From an uncultured Bacteroidota bacterium (GTDB taxonomy: Bacteria; Bacteroidota; Bacteroidia; Flavobacteriales; Flavobacteriaceae), in contig CACERG010000002.1 of assembly GCA_902561795.1 (NCBI GenBank), positions 121,124-185,123 of the forward strand: DNA of 64,000 bases, given 5' to 3'. How positions within the stretch are numbered: the first letter of the stretch is position 1; each line of letters begins with the position of its first letter. The notes below the pieces were generated by a model. It saw only the letters and a program-made list of their open reading frames with translations. It was not told where the DNA came from and did no database searches. Shown one piece after another: positions 27,501 to 36,345 of the stretch. A program made the position numbers and the translations under genes.

Positions 27501-28911
27501 TATTTGACTTAAGATGTAAAAGTACAATATTTTCAACATGGTGGGTTTGAGGAAACATGTCAATAGCTCTGCTAATTTTTAATTCATATTTTTCTTTAAT
27601 GAGTTCTAGATCTCTTGCCTGAGTCGAACTATTGCAACTTACATATACAATTCTTTTAGGCTCTAATATTAAAAGTTTTTTTACTATTTTTTTGTGAATA
27701 CCCCCTCTAGGTGGATCCAAAATAACTACATCAGCTTTACCATATTTATTAAAAAAACTTTCATCAAACACATCAATCATTTCACCTTCCTCAAAAAAAG
27801 CATTGTTAATTTGATTTAGTAAACAGTTTTCTTTCGCTGCTTTTACTGCTTCTGATATTGATTCAATACCTATTATTTTTTTACAATAATAAGAGAGATA
27901 TAGAGTTATTGTTCCAATTCCCGAATACAAATCATAAACTATTTCATCCTTTTTCAAAGTGGCAAAATCTTTAATTATTTCGTATAGTTTTTTTGTCTGT
28001 TTAGGATTGGTTTGAAAAAAAGATTTTGGATAAATTTTAAATTTTAGTTTATCAATATTCTCGGTTATAAAATTCTTGCCATAAAAATGTATTATATTTT
28101 GATCATAAATCGAATCATTTTCTTTAGAATTTATGCAATAAAACAATGAAGTGATTTCCTTGAAGTTAACTTTAATAAAATCAAGAATTAATTTTCTTTT
28201 GACTTTATTTTCTTTAAAAAATTGAAATATAATCATCACTTCACCCTTGAGAGTATTTCTGATGATAATGGATCTTAAAAAACCCTTTTTTTCTCGCGGA
28301 TCAAAAAACTCTAATTTATTTTTAAAAGCAAAATCTCTAATTGCGTTTCGAATCTTATTTGAAGGCTCAGCTTGGAGATAACAAAAATTAATATCAACAA
28401 CTTTATCCCATCTTCCTGGTTTATGAAAACCGAGGGCATTTTTATTGATCGATTCCTTTTTTTCAATTTCTTTTTTTGTCAGCCATCGATTTTTTGAAAA
28501 CGAATATTCCATTTTATTTCTGTAAAAATAAGAGTCGCTTGAACCAAGTATTGGTAGTTTTTTTTGAATTTCAACTTTTCCTATTTGTTTTAAATCATTG
28601 ATAACGCTCTTTTCCTTATAAAATAATTGCTCTTCATATTTCATATTTTGCCACTTGCAACCTCCACATACTCCAAAGTGATCACATTTAGGATTCACTC
28701 TTTTTGTTGACTTAGTAACCCACTTGATAGGCTCTGCTTCAATATATCCTTTTCTTTTTTTAAAAGGATTTACATCAACTATATCGCCGGGAATAGTGTT
28801 TTTTATGAAATAAACAATACCCTCTGGGGATTTTGCTACTCCCATACCTTTTTTGTTGATATCAATTACACTTAAACTTTTTGTGTAACTTTTAAATAGT
28901 TTTTTCAACAT
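27493..28911 (-). CDS. rlmD: 23S rRNA (uracil-5-)-methyltransferase RlmD
   Basis: This 472-residue protein has an N-terminal TRAM domain (about residues 8-60). Iron-sulfur cysteines sit in PKCDHFGVCGGCKWQNMKY (about residues 75-93). The methyltransferase core has QTNPKQTKKLYE, VYDLYSGIGTITLYLS (motif I), LDPPRGGI (motif IV) and YVSCNSSTQARDL with the catalytic cysteine. It methylates C5 of a uracil in 23S rRNA, U1939 in E. coli. Bacteroidota paralogues can differ in site, so the exact base is inferred. Confidence 0.93.
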   Translation of the reverse strand: MLKKLFKSYTKSLSVIDINKKGMGVAKSPEGIVYFIKNTIPGDIVDVNPFKKRKGYIEAEPIKWVTKSTKRVNPKCDHFGVCGGCKWQNMKYEEQLFYKEKSVINDLKQIGKVEIQKKLPILGSSDSYFYRNKMEYSFSKNRWLTKKEIEKKESINKNALGFHKPGRWDKVVDINFCYLQAEPSNKIRNAIRDFAFKNKLEFFDPREKKGFLRSIIIRNTLKGEVMIIFQFFKENKVKRKLILDFIKVNFKEITSLFYCINSKENDSIYDQNIIHFYGKNFITENIDKLKFKIYPKSFFQTNPKQTKKLYEIIKDFATLKKDEIVYDLYSGIGTITLYLSYYCKKIIGIESISEAVKAAKENCLLNQINNAFFEEGEMIDVFDESFFNKYGKADVVILDPPRGGIHKKIVKKLLILEPKRIVYVSCNSSTQARDLELIKEKYELKISRAIDMFPQTHHVENIVLLHLKSNNV

Positions 28912-29005
28912 TCTGTAAATTTAGTCTGGTTGATATAATAAATAACTATCTCTTTTAGGTTTTTGGGCTCTATATTTAGTATTTTTATCCATTAAGAATA
29001 AGCTT

Positions 29006-30241
29006 TTGGAAACAATTTCTAAATCAAAATATTTTTTTGATCTTGAGAACAATCACGGTGCTCAAAATTATAAACCATTGCCAGTAGTTTTATCCAAAGG
29101 TAAAGGAGTTTATTTATGGGATGTGGATGGGGAAAAATATTTTGATTTTTTATCGGCGTATTCTGCTGTAAATCAAGGGCACTGTCATCCTGAAATATTA
29201 GAGGTACTTGAATCTCAATCAAAAAAATTGACCTTAACCTCTAGGGCTTTCTACAATGACATTTTAGGAACCTATGCAAAGTACATTACAGAATTATTAA
29301 AATATGATAAGGTACTTGCAATGAATACAGGTGTTGAAGGTGGTGAGACTGCAATAAAATTAGCAAGAAAATGGGGCTACTTGAAAAAGAGGATTCCAGA
29401 AAATAAAGCCAGAATTATTTTTGCAAATGGTAATTTTTGGGGTAGGACTTTAGCAGCTATATCAAGCTCAGATGATCCTGCATCATATAAGGATTTTGGG
29501 CCTTACATGCCAGGTTATGATATTGTTCCTTACAATGATTTAGAATCATTAGAAGTAAAATTAAAAAATCCTCAAACAGCCGCTTTTATGGTTGAACCTG
29601 TTCAAGGTGAAGCAGGTGTTATTGTTCCTGATGAAGGTTATTTGACAGGTGTAAGGTATTTGTGTTCAAAATATAATGTTTTATTTATAGCTGACGAGGT
29701 TCAAACTGGTTTAGGAAGAACTGGGAAAATGTTAGCAACTGATTACGAAAATGCAAGACCTGATATCTTAATTTTAGGTAAAGCACTCTCTGGTGGTGTA
29801 ATCCCGGCTTCAGCAGTTTTAGCAGATAACGAAATTATGCTTTGCATTAAACCAGGAGAACATGGATCGACGTTCGGTGGAAATCCATTGGCTTCTGCAG
29901 TTTGTATGGCTGCATTAAAAATTGTTGTCAATGAAGATCTTGCAGGGAATGCATCTAAGCTAGGAGAAAAATTTAGATCATCTATGAAAGACTATTCGCG
30001 AATTAGTTCTATTGTTAATAATGTAAGAGGTAAGGGGCTATTGAATGCAATTGAAATAGATAATACTCATGATAACGATATTGCATGGAAAATATGTTTA
30101 GAGTTTATGCGGAATGGTTTGTTAGCAAAACCTACTCACGGTAATATAATAAGATTTGCTCCGCCCCTAATAATAACGGATGAACAAATCAATGATTGTA
30201 TTTCAATTATTAAAAAAACATTAGAGAATTTTGAATCCTAA
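29006..30241 (+). CDS. rocD: ornithine--oxo-acid transaminase
   Basis: This 411-residue class III aminotransferase has [16 protein letters not shown] N-terminal residues (here [12 protein letters not shown]), [46 protein letters not shown] and the PLP lysine in [10 protein letters not shown], ending [13 protein letters not shown]. These are signatures of ornithine delta-aminotransferase, which converts ornithine to glutamate semialdehyde. The start is TTG because no in-frame ATG lies before the conserved N-terminus. A cysteine desulfurase follows after 20 bases. Confidence 0.94.
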   Translation: METISKSKYFFDLENNHGAQNYKPLPVVLSKGKGVYLWDVDGEKYFDFLSAYSAVNQGHCHPEILEVLESQSKKLTLTSRAFYNDILGTYAKYITELLKYDKVLAMNTGVEGGETAIKLARKWGYLKKRIPENKARIIFANGNFWGRTLAAISSSDDPASYKDFGPYMPGYDIVPYNDLESLEVKLKNPQTAAFMVEPVQGEAGVIVPDEGYLTGVRYLCSKYNVLFIADEVQTGLGRTGKMLATDYENARPDILILGKALSGGVIPASAVLADNEIMLCIKPGEHGSTFGGNPLASAVCMAALKIVVNEDLAGNASKLGEKFRSSMKDYSRISSIVNNVRGKGLLNAIEIDNTHDNDIAWKICLEFMRNGLLAKPTHGNIIRFAPPLIITDEQINDCISIIKKTLENFES

Positions 30242-30261
30242 AAATTAAATATTTTGGAGAA

Positions 30262-31404
30262 ATGAACGTATATTTTGACAATGCAGCTACAACCCAAATT
30301 AGAAAGGAGGTAATTGACTCCATTTCTTCTGTGATGAATGATTCGTTTGGAAATCCATCTTCTACTCATGCGTTTGGAAGAAATGCAAAAAAATATGTTG
30401 AAACTGCTAGGAAGAAAATAGCAAGTTTGCTCAATGCTTCTCCCCAAGAAATTATTTTCACATCTGGCGGAACAGAATCTGACAATATGGTTTTATGTTG
30501 TGCAGTCAAAGATTTAGGTGTAAAAACAATTATTTCGTCACCTATTGAACATCATGCTGTAATTCATGCATTAGAAGCATTAAATAAAACTCATAATGTA
30601 AATGTTGAATATGTAAATATTGAAAATGATGGTTCAATTGATCTTGGACATTTAGAAGTTCTATTAAAAAAAGACAATTCTAAAAAGTTAGTGAGTTTAA
30701 TGCATGTAAATAATGAAATTGGTAATATCCTTGATATTAAAATGGTTGGTAAGTTGTGTCATGAAAATGGAGCATTTTTTCATACAGATGCAGTTCAAGG
30801 AGTTGGCCACTACACTTTTAATATGGAAAATTTACCTATTGATTTTCTTTCCTCTGCGGCACACAAATTTCACGGACCCAAGGGAATAGGTTTTTCATTT
30901 ATTAAGAAAAACATTGATATAGAACCATTCATATATGGAGGTGCTCAAGAAAGAGGATTAAGAGCAGGAACCGAATCGGTACATAATGTTGTTGGAATGC
31001 ATAAGGCTTTGGAAATAGCCTATTCAAATCTAGAGGTCGAGAGATCTCATATATTAGACATGAAAAATCATTTTAAAAATTCATTGCTGGAAATTTTTCC
31101 TGATGTTGTCTTTAATGGTCTCTCTGCCAATAATGAATTTAGTACTTATACACTCTTGAATGTTGCTCTACCAATCGATAATGAAAAATCAAGTCTTTTA
31201 GACTTTCATTTGGATTTAAAGGGAATAGCCTGTTCTAAAGGAAGTGCATGTCAATCTGGTAGCTCCTCAGGTTCACACGTATTAAACTCAATTCAATCTA
31301 AAGAACTAAGGAAAAGACCATCACTAAGATTTTCGTTTTCTATTTTTAACACAATTAAGGAGGTGGATTATGTGATTTCTTCTTTAAAAGAATTTATAAA
31401 TTAA
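30262..31404 (+). CDS. cysteine desulfurase (NifS/IscS-like)
   Basis: This 380-residue class V aminotransferase-fold protein has FDNAATT at the start and EHHAVIHAL with the PLP-stacking His. HTDAVQG and SSAAHKFHGPKG follow, with Lys202 binding PLP, and the catalytic loop is SKGSACQSGS with Cys330. It removes sulfur from cysteine for Fe-S clusters or tRNA thiolation. No scaffold gene is near, so the pathway is undecided. It follows rocD by 20 bases, probably in one transcript. Confidence 0.93.
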   Translation: MNVYFDNAATTQIRKEVIDSISSVMNDSFGNPSSTHAFGRNAKKYVETARKKIASLLNASPQEIIFTSGGTESDNMVLCCAVKDLGVKTIISSPIEHHAVIHALEALNKTHNVNVEYVNIENDGSIDLGHLEVLLKKDNSKKLVSLMHVNNEIGNILDIKMVGKLCHENGAFFHTDAVQGVGHYTFNMENLPIDFLSSAAHKFHGPKGIGFSFIKKNIDIEPFIYGGAQERGLRAGTESVHNVVGMHKALEIAYSNLEVERSHILDMKNHFKNSLLEIFPDVVFNGLSANNEFSTYTLLNVALPIDNEKSSLLDFHLDLKGIACSKGSACQSGSSSGSHVLNSIQSKELRKRPSLRFSFSIFNTIKEVDYVISSLKEFIN

Positions 31405-31427
31405 TTAGCTTGATTTAATTCTAAATA

Positions 31428-33095
31428 CTATTTGGTTTTCCTGTAAAATTTAATTTTATATACTGTTTTATTTCCTACTTGGTCTTCTGCTTCAATTTTC
31501 AAGTTATGTAGAGTTGTATCAAAATCATTGTCATTCAAATTGTAGAATAATTTATTTTTTTTTGGTTCAAATTCGAGCAAAATCCATTTACCATTTATTT
31601 CGCCTCTGTATTTTTTGATACCTGAATAATCGTCTGAAATTTTAAAATTCAAAAAATTATAATTATCTACCCACTGATTATTTCTAAAATTTTGAGCTCT
31701 AATTTCTGGAGCAATACTATCCCTGCTAATCATAAAACTTCCTAATACTTTTGATTTGGCTTCCCAATAGCCGTCATTTGTATATCCACTTAAAAAAAAT
31801 GACTTTCCATTTTTATCTAAAAAGGCTAAAAATGATTGAGAAATTTTTAAGCTGTCTCCATTAGGAACCCTGTGTCTTATCAAAAAGGGTTTTCTTAAAG
31901 GAAAAATATTTTCACCTACTTTTAAAGTATCATCTTTTTCCTCGACTTTTACATTCACGTCATAAAAAAAACTCCTTTTTGGAAAAGAAACAGATTTATC
32001 TACAAACTCGAAATTATACTCATTTTCTTTAAGGATTAAATTTTCAGTATCTATTTCAGGCGAAATAATTTCTGGAATTCCTTTGAGATAAGCCTCTAAA
32101 TGACAAGTGTTTTTATTGTAATCTTGTATTTGAATTAATAACTGATAAGATTTTCCATTTTCAATAAGAATTTCACCAGATAAAGTTGAATCTTTTAAAA
32201 ATGACATTTTTTGTTCGGGATGTAAGAAAAAGCGGTGGATTTTTCTTCTGCTACTGATTAATTCACGATAATCTATAAATAGATTTATATATTTAGAATC
32301 ATTGAAAGATATTTTGTCCATTTTATAAGAAAAAATCTCAAGTCCATTTAATTTAACTTTAGCACTATAAATTCCATTTTTATTTTGAGAAAGATTCTGA
32401 CGATCAAAAAATTCTAGACCTATATTTAATTTTCCAGCTTCAATAACTCCAGCTGTAGTATAGACACTGTCATTTTTTTTTACAAGTAAAAATTCTTTTC
32501 TCTTTTCATCTTGGCCAAAACCTTTGTACAAATAAAAACTTTGTATCTGTGGATTTCTGGAATCCTCAACATATATATTTCCATACTGTATTGGATTTAT
32601 AGGAATTTGACCATTTGATTCCCTAATTTCAAAATGTAAGTGCGGACCAAAAGATCCTCCAGTATTACCGCTGTAGCCGATTACTTCTCCTTCATTAACT
32701 TTAAGTTCATTTACACCAGGAAATAACTCGATCTCAAAAGATTTTTTATCGTATTGCTTTTTCTTAAGATAGGATTCGATTCTAGGATTAAATTTTTTTA
32801 AGTGTGCATAAACTGATACGATTCCATCATTATGCTCTATATATAATACCTTTCCATAGCCGCTTAAACTAACTTTAAGTCTATTAATCCAACCAGATTT
32901 TATTGATCGAACAGGTAATCCCTCCCGACCACGTGTTCTAATATCTAAACCCGCATGGAAATGATTTTTCCTAAGTTCACCAAATGTTCCTGAAAGTTGG
33001 ACCGGAATATCGATTGGTAAAGTTGAACTTTTTTTGATCTGTGATAACAAAAAGGTGGATGTAAGAAAAAGATAAATTAAGTAATGTATTTTCAA
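31428..33095 (-). CDS. M23 family metallopeptidase (peptidoglycan endopeptidase)
   Basis: This 555-residue protein has a signal peptide (YLIYLFLTSTFLLSQ). The LytM domain lies near the N-terminus: HAGLD with zinc ligands His47 and Asp51, YAHL with His98, and PHLHFE at residues 151-156. The remaining ~390 residues are beta-rich with no recognised domain; Bacteroidota homologues have the same layout. It should cut peptide crosslinks in the periplasm, in growth or division. It is divergent from the zapA pair, which fits a division context. Confidence 0.92.
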   Translation of the reverse strand: MKIHYLIYLFLTSTFLLSQIKKSSTLPIDIPVQLSGTFGELRKNHFHAGLDIRTRGREGLPVRSIKSGWINRLKVSLSGYGKVLYIEHNDGIVSVYAHLKKFNPRIESYLKKKQYDKKSFEIELFPGVNELKVNEGEVIGYSGNTGGSFGPHLHFEIRESNGQIPINPIQYGNIYVEDSRNPQIQSFYLYKGFGQDEKRKEFLLVKKNDSVYTTAGVIEAGKLNIGLEFFDRQNLSQNKNGIYSAKVKLNGLEIFSYKMDKISFNDSKYINLFIDYRELISSRRKIHRFFLHPEQKMSFLKDSTLSGEILIENGKSYQLLIQIQDYNKNTCHLEAYLKGIPEIISPEIDTENLILKENEYNFEFVDKSVSFPKRSFFYDVNVKVEEKDDTLKVGENIFPLRKPFLIRHRVPNGDSLKISQSFLAFLDKNGKSFFLSGYTNDGYWEAKSKVLGSFMISRDSIAPEIRAQNFRNNQWVDNYNFLNFKISDDYSGIKKYRGEINGKWILLEFEPKKNKLFYNLNDNDFDTTLHNLKIEAEDQVGNKTVYKIKFYRKTK

Positions 33096-33226
33096 ACCTT
33101 TATACTTGTTGTGCGTGAAGTTCTAATTTATTAAAGTTAAATTTACAAACTAATCATACTACCCAACTATTAATTGAAAAAAGATTCAATAAATTTGTTT
33201 ACAAATAAATCATTTTAATTGTCACG

Positions 33227-33523
33227 ATGAATGAAATTAACCAGCCAATTAAAATTTTAGAAGAGAAAATCATAGTATTACTAAATAAGTTAAAAGAAAA
33301 CCACCTTGACTTAGTCAAATCTAAAGATTTGCAATCCTCTCTTGTGCTAGAAAATAAAATTTTAAAGGATAAAATTTTAAAGCTTGAGGTTGATAATAAA
33401 TCTTTAAAAGTGGCAAACAATTTATTAGGAAGTAGTGAGGGAAATTCTCAAACCAAAACAAAAATAAATAATTTGATAAAGGAGGTTGATTATTGTATTC
33501 AACAGCTTTCAGAAATGAATTAG
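33227..33523 (+). CDS. coiled-coil protein upstream of zapA (ZapB-like)
   Basis: This 98-residue protein is almost all helix, with heptad patterns from about residue 5 to 75 (ILEEKIIVLLNKLKENHLDL and ENKILKDKILKLEVDNKSLK). It has no catalytic motif. The position four bases before zapA and the coiled coil suggest a ZapA partner like ZapB, as found at this site in other Bacteroidota. This is inference from context. Confidence 0.75.
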   Translation: MNEINQPIKILEEKIIVLLNKLKENHLDLVKSKDLQSSLVLENKILKDKILKLEVDNKSLKVANNLLGSSEGNSQTKTKINNLIKEVDYCIQQLSEMN

Positions 33524-33527
33524 TATT

Positions 33528-33824
33528 ATGAGTGAAACATTAAAAATTAAATTAACCATAGCAAACAGGGTATATCCACTTTCAATTCCAGCTGATCAAG
33601 AATTTTCTCTTAGGGAGTCAGCAAGGAAGATAGATGACACAATTCAGCAACTTGAGAAAAACTATGCTGTTAGAGATAAACAGGATGTACTTGCAATGTG
33701 TTCCTTGCAATTTGCTGCACAGGTAGATAATTATAAAAGGAATGCTTCAACCTCGAAAACTTACGATGACGAAAAAATAAAAGAGTTGATTGAAATGATA
33801 GAAATACACCTAGATACCTATTAG
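33528..33824 (+). CDS. zapA: cell division protein ZapA
   Basis: The 98-residue protein starts LKIKLTIANRVYPLSIPADQ and has ESARKIDDTIQQLEKNYAV with RDKQDVLAMCSLQFAAQV, the ZapA dimerisation head and coiled coil. ZapA crosslinks FtsZ filaments at midcell. It is four bases from its coiled-coil partner gene and just upstream of the structured RNA at 33836-34003. The zapA-6S RNA order is widespread in bacteria. Confidence 0.9.
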   Translation: MSETLKIKLTIANRVYPLSIPADQEFSLRESARKIDDTIQQLEKNYAVRDKQDVLAMCSLQFAAQVDNYKRNASTSKTYDDEKIKELIEMIEIHLDTY

Positions 33825-33835
33825 AAATTTTGAAT

Positions 33836-34003
33836 CTCAGCCTGTGCTAGTTTTTTTTGATAAACTCAACGAGCTTTTAATTAGAAGAGGTGAGTTTCAT
33901 TTGTAAAAGCAAGCTGTCTTTGAACAGATCCTTGATCAATTGTGTAGCCTCAAACTTGATTTTTTGGAGTTTATACAAAAAATCTTTCTGGCGCAGGTTT
34001 TTA
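33836..34003 (+). ncRNA. ssrS: structured RNA after zapA, probable 6S RNA (6S-Flavo type)
   Basis: An 11-base-pair closing stem joins 33840-33850 (GCCUGUGCUAG) to 33988-33998 (CUGGCGCAGGU). It has three G-U pairs that form only in plus-strand RNA. Inside is a long arm with AAACUCA / UGAGUUU (about 33863-33897) topped by CUUUU / AAGAG. A second arm pairs AAACUU with GGAGUUU and GUGUA with UAUAC, and small GAUC hairpins lie between. The long, mostly paired rod of about 160 bases with internal loops, directly after zapA, fits 6S RNA, which binds RNA polymerase. Assignment to the Rfam family is from memory of its position and needs a covariance search. Confidence 0.7.
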
Positions 34004-34058
34004 TGTCTTTTGAATATTTTTACAAACTTATTCTCACATAACAAACAAAATAAAATGG

Positions 34059-34802
34059 CTATCCTAAAAAATTGTAAATTATTCCTGCTATTGCTCCTCC
34101 AAAAAAAGGGCCAAAAATAGGAACCCAACTGTAATTCCATTCAGCATTTTTATTTTTTCGAGGAATCAATTGGTATACGATTCTAGGGCCAAAGTCTCTA
34201 GCAGGATTAATTGCATATCCAGTAGTTCCACCAAGAGCCATACCAATAAGCCAAACTAGAATACCAATCGGTAATGCGTCGAGAGCACCCAAGCCAAAGT
34301 TTTCAACTTCTGTGCCATTGATTTTAATATTAGGGGCAACAATAAATAATGCACCGAATACTAGCATAAAAGTTCCAATTGCCTCACTAAAGAAATTATT
34401 TTTTATGTTTTTAATTGCTGGGCCAGTACAAAATGTACCTCTTACAGTGCTTTCATTTTTAGTTAAACGATAGTGATCTATATACGTTATGTAAGCTAAC
34501 CAACTACCCAACATACCACCAATAAGCTGAGCCATAAAGTATCCGGGTACCAAAGACCATGAAAATTTTCCTGCTATTGCTAGACCAAGAGTAACAGCAG
34601 GATTAAGATGTGCACCACTAGATTGGGAAGTAATAAATACACTTACAAATACAGCAAAGCCCCATGCTGCGGTTATCAAAACCCATGGAGTTTGTTTTTC
34701 AGCAATAGTTTTATTTAAATTGACATTCGCTACAACACCCGTACCAAATAAAAGTAGGGTAGTAGTACCAATAAATTCAGCTAAATAGGGATTTAGTATC
34801 AT
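34059..34802 (-). CDS. glpF: glycerol uptake facilitator (aquaglyceroporin, MIP family)
   Basis: This 247-residue membrane protein has two NPA boxes: SGAHLNPAVTLG (about residues 62-73) and GYAINPARDFGPR (about 195-207). The Asp after the second NPAR is the mark of glycerol facilitators rather than water-only aquaporins. Six full helices are predicted. It passes glycerol into the cell for GlpK to trap. Its ATG overlaps the glpD stop (ATGA), and it ends the minus-strand run. Confidence 0.94.
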   Translation of the reverse strand: MILNPYLAEFIGTTTLLLFGTGVVANVNLNKTIAEKQTPWVLITAAWGFAVFVSVFITSQSSGAHLNPAVTLGLAIAGKFSWSLVPGYFMAQLIGGMLGSWLAYITYIDHYRLTKNESTVRGTFCTGPAIKNIKNNFFSEAIGTFMLVFGALFIVAPNIKINGTEVENFGLGALDALPIGILVWLIGMALGGTTGYAINPARDFGPRIVYQLIPRKNKNAEWNYSWVPIFGPFFGGAIAGIIYNFLG

Positions 34803-36345
34803 GTTTTATAATTTTTTATAAGTGATTTGAAATTTTTTAACTCTTGATTGATCCAAGTACTATTTTTTTTCATTTCATCAGCCATAATTATTACTACTTC
34901 TTCTGCTAGCATCTCGCTTTCAATTGAATCTAAAAATAAGCATCTTGTTCTTCTAGCTAAAATATCCTCAAGGGTATTAGCCATCTCCTCTCTCAAGGCC
35001 CATAAAATTTGATTTTTAGTTATATGTATTTTTTCTGAAAGTGATTTATTACCGTCTTTACTCAATGATTCTATTTTCTTAGCCTCTGTACCGTAGAAAT
35101 GTAAAGGATTTTTCCAATTAGTATTTTGATCATATCCAAAAATAGGGATTTCTTCAGTATTACACTTTTTCTCTGGTAAACCACCAACTGTTTGTATTGT
35201 ATTAACTGTGTCTTCAGCAATTTTTCTGTATGTAGTCCATTTTCCCCCTAGGACACTTACAAGACCACTTGTACTAACTGTAACCTTATGGTGACGTGAT
35301 ACCTCTTTAGTTGGCTCATTTTTATTTTCTGACGCTGCAAGTGGACGCAATCCGGCAAAAACGCTTTTTACGTCAGATATTTTTGGTTTTTTGTCATGTA
35401 ATTACCAGCATTTCTTAGGATAAAATTGATTTCTTCTTTTAAAGCAGTAGGCTCATCAGAAGTCTTTGAAATAGGTGTGTCAGTGGTACCTACCACTACA
35501 TAATTGTTCCATGGCACTGCAAAAAGTACTCTACCATCGGAAGTTTGTGGAACCATTATAGCATAAGGACCATTTAGAAACTTTTTTTCTAATACTAGGT
35601 GTACTCCTTGTGAAGGCCGAATCATTGGTTTTGCATTTGGTTGGTCTAATTTTATAAGCTGATCAGAAAAAACACCAGTAGCATTCACAATTACTTTTGC
35701 TCTTATTTTATAATCTTTCTTATTTATTATATCAGTAAAACATAAGCCATTAATTAGTCCACCATCTTTGGTGAAGCTCTTCACCTCTGCATAATTGAGA
35801 AGGGTAGCCCCCTCTTTTGTTGCTGTAAGAGCAAGACTAATTGCCATCCTTGCGTCATCAAATTGACCGTCGTGGTATATTATACCTCCCCTTAACCCTT
35901 TTTTATTAACATTTGGGATATGATTAAGTGTTTCTTGTTTATTTAGTAAAGTTGAGGGTCCTAATCCTAACTTACCTGCCATCATATCATAAACTTTAAG
36001 ACCAAATCCGTAAAAAGGGCTACTCCACCAATCATATGAAGGTATAACAAAACTCAAATCTCTAACTAGATGAGGTGCATTTTTTCTTAGAATTCCTCTT
36101 TCTCTGAGTGCTTCTATCACCAATGAAATATCACCATTTTGCAAATAGCGGACACCACCATGTATAAGCTTGGTACTTCTTGATGAAGTGCCTTTAGCAA
36201 AATCACTCCTTTCGAGTAATAAGGTTTTAAACCCTCTATTTGCTGCATCTACTGCAATACCTAATCCAGTTGCACCTCCTCCGATTATAGCAACATCCCA
36301 TTCTTTATTTTTTTGAAGAATACCAAGATTAAAATTTCTATTCAT
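34799..36345 (-). pseudogene. glpD: glycerol-3-phosphate dehydrogenase, interrupted by one frameshift
   Basis: Two adjoining frames give one GlpD. The N-terminal part (36345-35368) has the FAD motif AIIGGGATGLGIAVDAANRG and SRSTKLIHGGVRYLQ. The C-terminal part (to 34799) has SGLVSVLGGKWTTYRKIAEDT. The break is at a run of six A (T at 35387-35392 on the plus strand): one more A would restore the conserved reading. The C-terminal frame has no good start of its own. The in-frame sequence at the break is A AAA AAC, a possible -1 slip site. The rest of the gene is intact and lies in a working operon, so a sequencing error, a recent mutation or recoding are all possible. Confidence 0.85.

Noticed and set aside
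33877..34140. An 87-codon frame on the minus strand between glpF and zapA
   Set aside because: It overlaps the end of glpF and the structured RNA, has a composition unlike real proteins and no recognisable motif. The RNA explains the sequence better.
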